From the NCBI RefSeq assembly GCF_900090275.1, contig NZ_LT607755.1, positions 5,890,001 through 5,954,000 of the forward strand: DNA of 64,000 nucleotides. The letters are read 5' to 3'. The position numbers were made by a program, and so were the translations under genes. Positions within the stretch are counted from its first letter, which is position 1. The number at the start of each line of letters is the position of its first letter. The notes beneath the pieces are model-generated. The model was not told the DNA's origin. It ran no database searches and saw only the letters and a list, made by a program, of their open reading frames with translations. Origin of the DNA: Micromonospora zamorensis (GTDB taxonomy: Bacteria; Actinomycetota; Actinomycetes; Mycobacteriales; Micromonosporaceae). Below, piece by piece: positions 41,805-52,000 of this stretch.

Positions 41805-42767
41805 ATGCTCCGGTCCATCGCCGTTCTCGCTCTCGACCAGGTCGCCCCCTTCGAGCTCGGCGTGCTCGCCGAGGTGTTCGGCACCGACCGCACCGCCGAC
41901 GGTTTCCCCGGCTACCGCTTCCAGGTGTGCAGCGCCGACGGTGCTCCGGTGCGTACGTCGTCCGGCTTCCACCTCACCCCGCACGCCGACCTCGGCCCGG
42001 TCGACGAGGCCGACCTGGTGGCCATCCCCGCGCACAGCCAGGGCACCACAGTTCCCGGCCCGGTGCTGGACGCGCTGCGCCGGGCCGACGCGCGCGGGGC
42101 GCACCTGTTCAGCGTCTGCTCGGGCGCCTTCCTGCTCGGCGAGGCAGGCCTGCTCGACGGCCGGGAGTGCACGACCCACTGGCGGTACGTGGACGAGCTG
42201 CAACGCCGCCACCCGCTCGCCCGGGTGCGCTGCAACTCGCTCTACGTCCAGGACGGTCGCCTGCTCACCAGTGCAGGCACCGCAGCCGGCATCGACGCCT
42301 GCCTGCACCTGATCCGCCAGGAGCACGGCTCGGCCACCGCGACCCGACTGGCCCGGCGGATGGTGGTCCCGCCGCACCGCGACGGCGGCCAGTCCCAGTA
42401 CGTCGAGGCGCCCATCCCGAAGGCACCCGAGGCGCCCACCCTGGAGCCGGTGCTGGAGTGGCTGATGGGTCACCTGGACCGGGCGATCACCGTGGAGGAG
42501 TTGGCCGCCCGCGCCGGGATGGCGCCTCGCACGTTCGCCCGCCGTTTCCGTGCCGAGACCGGCACCACCCCGCACGACTGGCTCACCAACCAGCGGGTGC
42601 TCCTCGCCCGACGGCTGCTCGAAGAGACCCCGTTGAGCGTGGAGGCGGTCGCCGACCAGGCCGGCTTCGGCGACGCGGCGGCGCTGCGGCACCACTTCAG
42701 CCGCCGGGTCGGTGCGACCCCGCACAGCTACCGGACCACCTTCCGGGACCGGGCGCACAGCGCCTGA
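41805..42767 (+). CDS. GlxA-type regulator (DJ-1/PfpI plus AraC helix-turn-helix)
   Basis: 320 aa. N-terminal DJ-1/PfpI-like domain (SIAVLALDQVAPFELGVLAEVFG to about 190), with Cys in the nucleophile-elbow context FSVCSGAFLLGEAGLLDGRECTTHW. The C-terminal AraC DNA-binding domain (about 215-315) holds two helix-turn-helices: ITVEELAARAGMAPRTFARRFRAETGTTPHDWL and SVEAVADQAGFGDAAALRHHFSRRVGATP. Same architecture as Streptomyces AdpA but shorter. Target genes unknown. Confidence 0.88.
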   Translation: MLRSIAVLALDQVAPFELGVLAEVFGTDRTADGFPGYRFQVCSADGAPVRTSSGFHLTPHADLGPVDEADLVAIPAHSQGTTVPGPVLDALRRADARGAHLFSVCSGAFLLGEAGLLDGRECTTHWRYVDELQRRHPLARVRCNSLYVQDGRLLTSAGTAAGIDACLHLIRQEHGSATATRLARRMVVPPHRDGGQSQYVEAPIPKAPEAPTLEPVLEWLMGHLDRAITVEELAARAGMAPRTFARRFRAETGTTPHDWLTNQRVLLARRLLEETPLSVEAVADQAGFGDAAALRHHFSRRVGATPHSYRTTFRDRAHSA

Positions 42768-42774
42768 CCAGGAC

Positions 42775-43767
42775 TCAGCCCGCGGTGACGGGTGACAGTC
42801 GGTCGGCGCGGCGGAGCACCCGGACACCGCCCGGCAGATCGGTCGGGCCCTGGCCGTGCCAGTCGGTGACCAGCGCGTCCAGCGCGGCGACGTGCCGGTG
42901 CGACAGCGCCCCCGGCAGGGCGCCCAGCTCACGAGCCCAGGAGTGCAGCACCCGGCCACGCACCGCGGGGACCAGGCCGAGCAGCTCCGGCACCGACAGG
43001 CCGCCGGCAGGGTGCCGGACCGCCGCCAGTGCCGTTTGCGCCAACTCGTCCAGCGCGGCGTTGTCGGCCGCCACCAGCCGGGCGGTACGCGCGAGGTTGT
43101 CCACCACGCCGGGACCGAGCGCGCGTACCAGCGCCGGCAGCAGGTCGGCCCGCACCCGGGACCGGGCGTACGACGGGTCGGCGTTGTGCGGGTCCTGCCA
43201 TGGGCTCAGCCCCAGCACAGCGCACGCGGCCCGCGTCTGGTCCCGGCTGATCTCCAGCAGAGGGCGCAGCAGCGGCACACCGTCCAGCTCCCGCCGGGCG
43301 GGCATCCCGGCCAACCCGCGGGGGCCGGCGCCCCGGGCAAGGGCGAGCAGCACCGTCTCCGCCTGGTCGTCGCGGGTGTGCCCGGTCAGCACCGCTACCG
43401 CGTTCTGCTGTTGGGCCGCCTCGGCCAATGCCTCGTAGCGGGCCTCCCGGGCGGCCGCCTCCGGCCCACCTGGGCGCCCGGCCACCTCCACCGGCACCAC
43501 TGTCGTCGACGAGAACCCGACCTCGCGGCCCCAGGCGGCCACCGCCTCGGCGCGCTCGGTGGAGCCGTCCTGCAAGCCGTGGTCGACGGTGACGAGCACC
43601 GCGCTGCGGCCCATCCGAGGCGCCACGAACACGGTGGCTGCCGCGAGGGCGAGTGAGTCGGCGCCGCCGGAGCAGGCGACCAGCACCGGCCCGTCGGACG
43701 ACAGACCAATCAGAGCGCGGCGAACCGCCACCCGGATCGCGGCCACCGGCGGGGCGAGCGCGGCCAC
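42775..43767 (-). CDS. tilS: tRNA(Ile)-lysidine synthetase
   Basis: Modifies the wobble C34 of tRNA-Ile(CAU) with lysine so it reads AUA. 330 aa. The N-type ATP pyrophosphatase loop VACSGGADSLAL (about 27-38), VDHGLQ, LTGHTRDDQAETVLLALARGAG and PWQDPHNAD are family motifs. A short C-terminal region is typical of actinobacterial TilS. The start is uncertain: GTG 43765-43767 is used, without SD, 10 bp after the upstream metalloprotease stop. Confidence 0.93.
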   Translation of the reverse strand: MAALAPPVAAIRVAVRRALIGLSSDGPVLVACSGGADSLALAAATVFVAPRMGRSAVLVTVDHGLQDGSTERAEAVAAWGREVGFSSTTVVPVEVAGRPGGPEAAAREARYEALAEAAQQQNAVAVLTGHTRDDQAETVLLALARGAGPRGLAGMPARRELDGVPLLRPLLEISRDQTRAACAVLGLSPWQDPHNADPSYARSRVRADLLPALVRALGPGVVDNLARTARLVAADNAALDELAQTALAAVRHPAGGLSVPELLGLVPAVRGRVLHSWARELGALPGALSHRHVAALDALVTDWHGQGPTDLPGGVRVLRRADRLSPVTAG

Positions 43768-43777
43768 CGGCGGGTGA

Positions 43778-44848
43778 TCAGCCAGCGGCCGGGATGGTGC
43801 CGGCCGGGCCGTGCACCCGGGCGACCCAGGCGTCCGGGTCACCCAACTCCGACAGCCGGGGCAGGGTGAGCGGCGAGTTGAAGATCGAGTTGAACCCCTC
43901 CATGCCGACCCGTTCCACCACACCGTGGACGAACTTGCGTCCCTCGGCGTACTGGCGCATCTTGACGTCCACCCCGAGCAGCCGGCGGATCGCCTTCTCC
44001 ACCGGGTTGCCCGCCTCCCGGCGTCGGTTGAACGACGCCCGGATCCGCTCCACACTCGGGATCACCTGGGGGCCGACGCCGTCCATGACGAACTCGGCGT
44101 GCCCCTCCAGCAGGGTCATCAACGCGGTGAGACGGTCCAGTACGGCCCTCTGCGCGGGGGTCTGCACGATGTCCAGCACGCTCGTGCGGCTGTCCGGGTC
44201 GCGGACCACGTCGGACAGCGTGGAAACGCCCCGCCGCAGGCGCTCGACCATGTGCTCGCCGCCGCTGGACGAGGCGTCCACGAAGGCCTGCACCTCGCTC
44301 AGGAAGTACGCGCGCATCCACGGGACCGCCGTGAACTGGGTGCGGTGGGTCACCTCGTGCAGGCAGACCCAGAGCCGGAAGTCCCGGGGGTCGGCGCCGA
44401 GCTTGCGCTCCACCTCGACGATGTTCGGTGCGACCAGCAGCAGTTGGCCCGGGTCGGCCGAGAAGACCTCGTACTGGCCGAGCACCCGGCCGGAGAGGTA
44501 CGCCAGCACGGTGCCGGCCTGGACCCCGGTCAACCGGGACCCGATCGCCTCGGTCAAGGCGCCCGGCTGCTTGTCACCGGAGAGCCGGCTCACCAGCGGA
44601 GTGATCACCTCGCGGAGACCGGCGATGTTGGTCGCGGCCCAGTCACGCCGGTCGACCACCCGCACCGGCGGGTGCGCCACCTGCGCCTTCAACCCCGTGT
44701 AGTCGGCCACGTGCCCGGCCGCCTCGTCGGTCAGCCGACGCAGGTCGCCGACCACGTCGGTGGCCTCGGTGTACGACACCCGGGGGCCCGACTTACTCAG
44801 CGCCCCCGCAGTGGCGGCGGCCAGATCCCAGTCCACGAACTGCGCCAT
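43778..44848 (-). CDS. Zinc-dependent metalloprotease (DUF2342)
   Basis: 356 aa. The zincin motif HEVTH lies in LWVCLHEVTHRTQF (about 170-183), with a downstream Glu-containing helix (LLEGHAEFVMDGVG) likely giving the third ligand. This is the family sometimes annotated coenzyme F420 biosynthesis-associated protein (Rv3626c); a link to F420 is not shown. ATG 44846-44848 (MAQFVDWDLA) matches the family start. Conserved between dacB and tilS. Confidence 0.85.
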   Translation of the reverse strand: MAQFVDWDLAAATAGALSKSGPRVSYTEATDVVGDLRRLTDEAAGHVADYTGLKAQVAHPPVRVVDRRDWAATNIAGLREVITPLVSRLSGDKQPGALTEAIGSRLTGVQAGTVLAYLSGRVLGQYEVFSADPGQLLLVAPNIVEVERKLGADPRDFRLWVCLHEVTHRTQFTAVPWMRAYFLSEVQAFVDASSSGGEHMVERLRRGVSTLSDVVRDPDSRTSVLDIVQTPAQRAVLDRLTALMTLLEGHAEFVMDGVGPQVIPSVERIRASFNRRREAGNPVEKAIRRLLGVDVKMRQYAEGRKFVHGVVERVGMEGFNSIFNSPLTLPRLSELGDPDAWVARVHGPAGTIPAAG

Positions 44849-44951
44849 GGACCCACCGTACCCGCGCCGCGACACCCCGGCCCGGCCTCGCGCCCTCGAT
44901 CGACACCGATGGCGGTCGCCGGCAGGCGCGGAGACCCGCGCCCGGCGACGG

Positions 44952-46883
44952 TCAGCGGCAGCCGCAGCCGGCCAGGGCGGCGGCGATCCGGTCCAGCGCC
45001 GGTTGGGCGGTCTCCTTGCCGCCCGGCACCTGGTCGGTGAGCACCGCGAAGGTGAGCAGCCGACCGTCTGCGGTGGTGACCAGGCCCGCGATGGAGTGCA
45101 CGGCGGTCAGCGTGCCGGTCTTGGCCCGGACGCTGCCCGCACCGGGAGCGGTGCCGGGTGCGGTGCGGTAGCGCTCGTCCAAGGTCCCGGACCAGCCGCC
45201 CACCGGCAGACCACCGAACACGCCGGCCAACTCCGGGTGGTCCGGGCTGGCCGCCAGCCGGACCAGGTCGGTCAGCAGCGACGGGCTGATCCGGTTGCGT
45301 CGGGACAGCCCGCTGCCGTCGGAGAGGGTGATCTCGTCCGCCGGCAGGCCCAGCTCGGCCACCTCCGCGTCCATCGCGGCGGCGCCCCCGTCGAACGAGG
45401 CCGGCTGGTTGCGGGCCAGCGCGACCTGACGGGCCAGCGCCTCGGCCACCAGGTTGTCGCTCTCACTGATCATGATGTCGACCATCCGGATCAGCGGTGG
45501 GGACTGCACCACGCCCAGCTCGGTGCCCGGTGCCGGGGTGCCACCGGCGGCCTGGGCCGGCGCCGCGCCACGCTTCACGGCGTCGGTGGGCACGCCGAGC
45601 AGTCGGGCGAACGACTTGCCGGCGGCCAGGTCCGGCTCGGCGAACCGCGCGGCGGCCCCGTGTTCGGCGCCCGGGTCCCTGCGCCCGCCGTCGGTCATCA
45701 ACGCGGTCACCGCGCCCCCGGACCCGCCGGTGGGGATGTCGGCGTCCCAGCCTGGGCCGTAGACCGGGCCGGAATAGACCGAGCCGTCCACTGTCACGCT
45801 GGTCGGGGTGGTGCCGCCGAGCGCGGTGCGCACCTGGGCGGCCAGGTCGTCGAGGCGCGCAGCTCCCGGGTAGTAGCCCTTCTTGTCGATCGCCAGGGTC
45901 GGATCGCCGCCCCCGATGATCACCACTTCGCCGGCCTTCGCGCCGGCCACCGCGCGAGTGGGTATCCGGTAACCGGGTTCCCGGGCCGCCAGGACGGTCA
46001 CCGCGGTCGCCAGCTTGGTCACCGAGGCGGGCACGGTGCCGTCGTCCGCCCCCTTGGCGAACAGCGTCTGGCCGGAGATCACGTCGGCCACCGAGACGTT
46101 CACCCGGCTGCCCAGGACGGCGGCACCGACCAGCGGGTCGAGCGCGGCACGTACCCCGTCGGGGGTGGGCACCGGGGCGTTCGGGTCCGGGCCGGCCAGC
46201 ACGTCCGACGGGTTGGGCTCCGGGGTCGCCCCGGCGGCGTTCGACGCAGACTCGGGCTCGTCGCCCAGCCACCCGGCGACCGGGCCGGGCCGGGCGACGA
46301 CGACTCCGACGCCGGCGAGCACCAGCAGCAGCACGACCGCCAACACCACAGGTAGCCGTCGGCGGCCCGACGCGACGGGCGCGGGCGCCGGCCCGGCGTC
46401 ACCGGGCGCGGGCAGTGCGGAGATCGGCGGACCCAGCGGTGGAACCCGACCGAGGTCACTCGGACCGGGGCCCTGCGGGCCGGTCGGTGCCGGACTGACC
46501 GGAACCGAAGCGCTCCCACGCGACGGACCGCCCGAGGCGGGGCTGACCGGAACCGAGGCGCTCCCACGCGACGGGCCGCCCGAGGCGGGGCTCACCGGGA
46601 CCGAGGCGCTGCCGCGCGACGGACCGCTCACCGGCCGGTCGCCACCGACCACCGGAAAGCGACCCGGATTCGGGCTGGGCGAGGGCGACCCGGTCGGCGA
46701 GCGCCAGGGCAGCGGCGCGGGCCGCTCGGGCATCCGCTCCGGGCCCGGATTCGCCGGCTCGGGGGCCCGTGGGAGGTGGGCGTCGGGCACCGGGACCCGC
46801 CCCGTCGCACCGCCGGATCCGGATCGTCCGGTACCGTGCGCGGAGCCCCCGTCCGGGCGGTAGTGTGAATCTTCCCTCCCCAC
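44952..46883 (-). CDS. dacB: D-alanyl-D-alanine carboxypeptidase/endopeptidase, S13-type, with Pro/Ser-rich N-terminus
   Basis: Penicillin-binding protein that trims peptidoglycan peptides. 643 aa, long for the family because of a roughly 165-residue Pro/Ser/Gly-rich cytosolic N-terminus with three 16-residue repeats. A membrane anchor ([24 protein letters not shown]) follows. Catalytic motifs: SVTK (in [14 protein letters not shown]), the S-x-N motif SDN (in [16 protein letters not shown]) and KTG (in [16 protein letters not shown]). The GTG at 46881-46883 has a GGAGGAGG-type SD. Divergent from ppa. Confidence 0.9.
   Translation of the reverse strand: MGREDSHYRPDGGSAHGTGRSGSGGATGRVPVPDAHLPRAPEPANPGPERMPERPAPLPWRSPTGSPSPSPNPGRFPVVGGDRPVSGPSRGSASVPVSPASGGPSRGSASVPVSPASGGPSRGSASVPVSPAPTGPQGPGPSDLGRVPPLGPPISALPAPGDAGPAPAPVASGRRRLPVVLAVVLLLVLAGVGVVVARPGPVAGWLGDEPESASNAAGATPEPNPSDVLAGPDPNAPVPTPDGVRAALDPLVGAAVLGSRVNVSVADVISGQTLFAKGADDGTVPASVTKLATAVTVLAAREPGYRIPTRAVAGAKAGEVVIIGGGDPTLAIDKKGYYPGAARLDDLAAQVRTALGGTTPTSVTVDGSVYSGPVYGPGWDADIPTGGSGGAVTALMTDGGRRDPGAEHGAAARFAEPDLAAGKSFARLLGVPTDAVKRGAAPAQAAGGTPAPGTELGVVQSPPLIRMVDIMISESDNLVAEALARQVALARNQPASFDGGAAAMDAEVAELGLPADEITLSDGSGLSRRNRISPSLLTDLVRLAASPDHPELAGVFGGLPVGGWSGTLDERYRTAPGTAPGAGSVRAKTGTLTAVHSIAGLVTTADGRLLTFAVLTDQVPGGKETAQPALDRIAAALAGCGCR
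46495..46638 (-). repeat. 48-bp tandem repeat in the dacB N-terminal coding region
   Basis: Three units of 48 bp (starts at 46495, 46543, 46591) encode the 16-residue unit [16 protein letters not shown] with few differences. Recent expansion is likely. Confidence 0.85.
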
Positions 46884-46925
46884 GACCCCCTCCTCCCCCA
46901 GCGAAAATCGGCTTGGGTGACACTA

Positions 46926-46938
46926 CTTCGGTCCGAAG
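46926..46938. promoter_or_regulatory. Palindrome CTTCGG-T-CCGAAG between dacB and ppa
   Basis: Perfect 6-bp arms in the 152-bp divergent intergenic region; a possible shared operator. No regulator can be named. Confidence 0.3.
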
Positions 46939-47035
46939 ACTATGCGGCGGCCGGAGTCGGCGGGTGGGCATTCACCTGTCCGGAGGGGCGCCAGTGGTTC
47001 CGTTAGCCAGCGTGGGCAGACGAGGGAGCGTGCAG

Positions 47036-47542
47036 ATGGATTTCGACGTGACGGTTGAGATCCCCAAAGGTCACCGGAACAAGTACGAGGTGGACCACAA
47101 GACCGGCCGGATCCGGCTGGATCGCACCCTCTTCACCTCGACTCAGTACCCGGCCGACTACGGGTTCATCGAGGGCACTCTGGGCGAGGACGGCGACCCG
47201 CTGGACGCGCTGGTGCTCGTCCCCGAGCCGACCTTCCCGGGCTGCCTGATCCGCTGCCGCACCATCGGCATGTTCCGGATGACCGACGAGAAGGGCGGGG
47301 ACGACAAGGTCCTCTGCGTGCCCTACGAGGATCCTCGCCAGGAGCACCTGCGCGACATCCACCACCTCGGCGAGTTCGACCGGCTGGAGATCCAGCACTT
47401 CTTCGAGGTGTACAAGGACCTGGAGCCCGGCAAGTCGGTGGAGGGCGCGACCTGGGTCGGCCGCACCGAGGCCGAGGCCGAGGTCCACGCCTCCTACAAG
47501 CGGGCCCGGGACGCTGAGGCGCGCGGCGAATCCATGCACTGA
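47036..47542 (+). CDS. ppa: Inorganic pyrophosphatase
   Basis: Family I soluble pyrophosphatase. 168 aa. [29 protein letters not shown] (2-30), [25 protein letters not shown] (about 40-64, with the metal-binding Asp residues) and the later [13 protein letters not shown] are diagnostic. The ATG at 47036-47038 has GAGGGAG about 7 nt upstream. Order dacB-ppa (divergent) is the same as Rv3627c-Rv3628. Confidence 0.97.
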   Translation: MDFDVTVEIPKGHRNKYEVDHKTGRIRLDRTLFTSTQYPADYGFIEGTLGEDGDPLDALVLVPEPTFPGCLIRCRTIGMFRMTDEKGGDDKVLCVPYEDPRQEHLRDIHHLGEFDRLEIQHFFEVYKDLEPGKSVEGATWVGRTEAEAEVHASYKRARDAEARGESMH

Positions 47543-47574
47543 CCGACCGCTGACGCACCGGGCCCGGGGGCCGC

Positions 47575-48978
47575 TCAACCGAGCAGCCCCCGGGCCCGGT
47601 CGTACAGGTCGAGCACCGCGCAGGCGATCGGCACCACGGCAACCACCAGGGCCGTGTCGGTGAGGTCCGCGACCCTTCCGACGTACGGCGAGACCGGCCG
47701 ACGGGCGTACGAGGTGCCGGCCGCGGCGGCCACCAGGGCCAGCGCCGCACCGGCCAGGACCAGCGCCAGCCGCCCCGTGTCGTCGGCCCGGCCGACAAGT
47801 GCCGTGCCCAGCACCGCGTAGCCGGCCAGCCCGGCGAGCACCGTCGGGACCCGGTGTCGCAGTGCCACGAACAGCCGCGACCGCAGCAGCAGCACGGCCG
47901 AGGTGACCGCCACGAGCACCCGGCCGGCCGTTCCGCCGACCGCCCCGAGGACGACCGCCGCGGCCACCGCCAGCAGGGCGTGCCCGATCAACATCCCGGT
48001 GAGCATCTCCTCGGTGCGGGTCACCGCGGCGTGTACCCGACTCCGGTCCGGCAGGTCCCGGGCCCGCTCCGGCTCTTCGGCGAGGGCCGAGGTCGGCAGG
48101 GTGATGGGCGGCAGGGGCAACTTGCCCAGCCGGATGGCCAGCAGCGGGATCACGCCGACGGCGAAGACCAGTGCGCTGAGCAGCACCGCCGCCGTGCCGG
48201 CCGGGGTCAGCAGCAGCCCGCCGAGCGCTGCGCAGGCGCCGGTCAGCCCAACCGTGACACCGGCCACGAAGACCCTCAGCCGGCTGGCCACCCCGAGCAG
48301 GCCGATCAACGCCACCAGCAGCAGCGCCACCGAGCCGGCCAGCAGCTCGGGAGCGCCCACCCAGCGGGCCGGCCCGAACGGCACGACCGGGTCGCCGGAG
48401 CCGACCGCGAGGGCGCCGGCCGTGAACGCGTACGGCAGCGCGTAGCCGCCGAGCGTCGCCCCGGCGGTGCCGTCGCCGTTGGCGCGGGAGGCCACCACGC
48501 CGGCGACGGTGAGCAGCAGCGCCACGGCAGCGGCCGCCAGCCAGCCAGGCCGGTACGTCGGCCCACCGGCGAGCAGGGCGAGCAGCCCGACGGCGAGCGG
48601 CACGGCGGCACCGGCCAGACCGGCGGCCCGGGTGGCGGTGGGCGACCATGCGCCGCCCCGGCGACGGGCACCGTCGGCGATCGCCTCGACCACGTCGTCG
48701 TACTCCAGCTCGGGCCAGTGCGCGCGGGCCGGCACCAGGTGCAGCACCTCGCCGTCGCGGACGCCCTGGGGAAGCAGCGCCTGGGCGGTCGCGAGCAACG
48801 CGCCGTCGGTGCGGCGCAGGACCCAGCCGCCGTGCTGTTCGCCGTCGTCGGCCAGCCCGACACCGGCGTGCCGGAGCACGTCGGGCAGCAACTCGGCCAG
48901 GGGTACCTGCTCCGGCAGGGCGACGTCCACCCGTCGTTGCGGCGCGCTGATGGTGACGCGTGCCAGCCCGGTAGTCAT
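47575..48978 (-). CDS. eccD: Type VII secretion membrane protein EccD
   Basis: 467 aa. A ubiquitin-like YukD domain (about 5-85, LARVTISAPQRRVDVALPEQVPLAELLPDVLRH) is followed by about 11 membrane segments. That is the EccD/Snm4 architecture: the channel-forming subunit of the ESX core complex. The linker has EYDDVVEAIADGARRRGG. It diverges from eccC with 101 bp between the starts, and is convergent with ppa. Confidence 0.88.
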   Translation of the reverse strand: MTTGLARVTISAPQRRVDVALPEQVPLAELLPDVLRHAGVGLADDGEQHGGWVLRRTDGALLATAQALLPQGVRDGEVLHLVPARAHWPELEYDDVVEAIADGARRRGGAWSPTATRAAGLAGAAVPLAVGLLALLAGGPTYRPGWLAAAAVALLLTVAGVVASRANGDGTAGATLGGYALPYAFTAGALAVGSGDPVVPFGPARWVGAPELLAGSVALLLVALIGLLGVASRLRVFVAGVTVGLTGACAALGGLLLTPAGTAAVLLSALVFAVGVIPLLAIRLGKLPLPPITLPTSALAEEPERARDLPDRSRVHAAVTRTEEMLTGMLIGHALLAVAAAVVLGAVGGTAGRVLVAVTSAVLLLRSRLFVALRHRVPTVLAGLAGYAVLGTALVGRADDTGRLALVLAGAALALVAAAAGTSYARRPVSPYVGRVADLTDTALVVAVVPIACAVLDLYDRARGLLG

Positions 48979-49079
48979 CGACTGGTCTCCATATCGAGGG
49001 GGATCGGAGGCTGCGCGGACGACAGGACTTTACCTACCATGAGTCCGGCTCGGGTTACCCAGCGCTGTCAGGAGGCCGA

Positions 49080-52000
49080 GTGTCCACCGTCGTCATCAAG
49101 CGTCCGCCACGTCGACCAGCGCCGGAGATCCCCAGCGGCGAGCTGCCGGTCGAGGCCCCACCGGAGATTCCCGTGGTGGCCGGCGGGCGGTGGCAGCAGA
49201 TGCTCATGCTGCTGCCCATGCTCGGCGGCACGGTGGCGATGGCCATGATGTTCGGCCGGGGCGGGGGCGCCTACTCGTACGTGGTGGGTGGGATGTTCGG
49301 GCTCTCCTCGCTGGCGATGTTGGTGACGTCCTGGGGCAGCGCCTCCGGCACCCCGAAGAAGTCCGAGATGATGGCCGCCCGCAGGGAGTACCTGCGGCAC
49401 CTGGCCACGCTGCGCCGGCGGGTGCGGCGGACCGCCGGGCAGCAGCGGGCCGGGCTCTTCTACCGGCACCCGGACCCGGGCGGGCTCTGGTCGACGGTGG
49501 ACAGCCACCGGGTCTGGGAGCGGCGCCCCGCCGACCCGGACTTCGCGGTGGTGCGGGTCGCCGTCGGGCCACAGACACTGGCCACCCCGCTCGTCCCGCC
49601 GGTCACCCGGCCACTGGAGGAGCTGGAGCCGATGACCGCCGGCGCGCTGCGTCGCTTCCTGGACGCGTACTCCGTGGTGCCGGACCTGCCGGTGGCGCTG
49701 TCGCTGCGCAGCTTCGCCCGGGTGCACGTCCGGCCCGCCGGCCGCACCGGGGGTGGCGGGCCGGCCGCCAGCGGGCCGGCCACCGGTGACCCGGGGGCGC
49801 AGGCGCTGGTCCGGGCCGTGCTGACCCAACTCGCGGTCTTCCACGCCCCCGACGAGCTGCTCGTCGCGGTGTGCGCGGGACCGGAACGCCGCACCTGCTG
49901 GGAGTGGGTGAAATGGCTTCCGCACGCCCACCACCCCAGCCGCACCGACGCGCTCGGCCCGGTACGACTGGTGACCAGCTCCGCCGCCGACCTGGAAGCG
50001 TTGCTGGCCGACGTGCTGGCCAGCCGCTCCCGGTTCAGCCCGGCCGGCCCGGCCACCGACGGCCCGCACGTGGTGGTGGTCCTCGACGGCGGCGAACTGA
50101 CCGGGGCCAGTGACCTGACCGGTGACGGCGGCATCGACGCGGTCACCGTGCTGGACCTGGACACTCCGCCGCCCCGGCTGCTCGACCGGTACGCGCTGCT
50201 GCTGGAGCTGCACGGCCGGAGACTGCACTCGCGGTCGTCCGACGGGCATGCCGAGGTGGGCATCGCCGACCAGCTCGACCTCGCCGACGCCGAGGCGGTC
50301 GCCCGACGGTTGGCACCGCTCCGGCTCGCCGGTACGGCACGCGGGCCGGACGCCCCGCTCCAGGCCGACCTTGGCCTTCCCGAGCTGCTCGGTCTCGGCG
50401 ACCCGGAGAGCTTCACGGCCGAGCAGGGCTGGCTGCCACGCTCGGCGCGGGAGCGGCTGCGGGTGCCGATCGGGGTGGGCACCGACGGCGGTGCCATCGA
50501 ACTGGACCTCAAGGAGTCCGCCCAGGACGGGATGGGCCCGCACGGCCTGCTCATCGGGGCGACCGGTTCCGGCAAGTCCGAGCTGCTCCGCACGCTGGTG
50601 CTGGGGTTGGCCGCCACCCACAGCTCCGAGCAGCTCAACTTCGTGCTGGTCGACTTCAAGGGTGGTGCCACCTTCGCCTCGTTCGACCGGCTGCCGCACA
50701 CCGCGGCCGTGATCACCAACCTGGCCGACGCGTTGCCCCTGGTCGACCGGATGGTCGACGCCATCAACGGGGAGCTGGTCCGCCGCCAGGAGCTGCTGCG
50801 GCGCGCCGGCAACTTCGCCAGCGTGCGCGACTACGAGCGGGCCCGGGCGGCCGGCAGCCCACTGGCCCCGCTGCCGTCGCTGCTGCTGATCTGCGACGAG
50901 TTCTCCGAGCTGCTCTCCGCCAAGCCCGACTTCATCGACCTGTTCGTGCAGATCGGCCGGCTGGGCCGGTCCCTCGGTGTGCACCTGCTGCTCGCCAGTC
51001 AGCGACTTGAGGAGGGACGGCTTCGCGGGCTGGACACCCATCTGTCGTACCGGATCGGGCTGCGTACCTTCTCCGCGCTGGAGTCCCGCACGGTGCTCGG
51101 GGTGCCGGACGCGCACGAGCTGCCCCGCTCGCCCGGCCACGGCTACCTGCGCGCCGGCACCGACCCGCTGGCCCGGTTCAAGGCCGCGTACGTCTCCGGC
51201 GCCGTCCGCCGTCGGAGCGCGACGGCCGGCGTCGCCGTCGAGGGCGGCGCGCGACTGCTCACCTTCACCACCCACGTCGTGCCGGTGCCCGAGCCGACCG
51301 CCCCGGTCGTGCCCGTCGTCGCCGAGGAGGAGGGCAGGGGCACACTGCTCGACCTGCTGGTGGACCGGCTCGTCGGGCAGGGCCCACCGGCGCACCAGGT
51401 CTGGCTCCCGCCGCTCGGTCAGCCGCCGACCCTGGACGAGCTGCTCGGCCCGGTCGAGGTGGACCCGCAACGCGGCCTGACCGTGGGCAACCCGGAGCTG
51501 CACGGCGCACTCGGCGTGCCGCTGGCCGTCGTGGACAAGCCGTTGGAGCAACGCCGGGACCTGCTCTGGCTGGCCCTGGACGGCGCCGCCGGGCACGTCG
51601 CGCTGGTCGGCGCGCCGCAGAGCGGCAAGTCCAGCGCGCTGCGCACGCTGATCTGCGCGCTGGCGCTCACCCACACACCGGCCGAGGTGCAGGTCTACTG
51701 CCTGGACTTCGGTGGCGGCGGGTTGGCCGCGCTGCGCGACCTTCCGCACGTGGGCGGGGTCACCGGCCGGGCCGACCCGACCGCCGTCCGGCGCACCGTC
51801 GGCGAGATGACCACCCTGCTGGCCGATCGGGAGCGCCGCTTCGCGGAGCTGGGCGTGGAGTCGATGGCCACGTACCGGCAGCGCCGCGCCGCGGCGGGAA
51901 CGACCAACCAGCCGGGCACCGACCCGTTCGGTGACGTGTTCCTGGTGATCGACGGTTGGAGCACCGTCCGAGGCGAGTACGACGACCTGGAACCCCTGGT

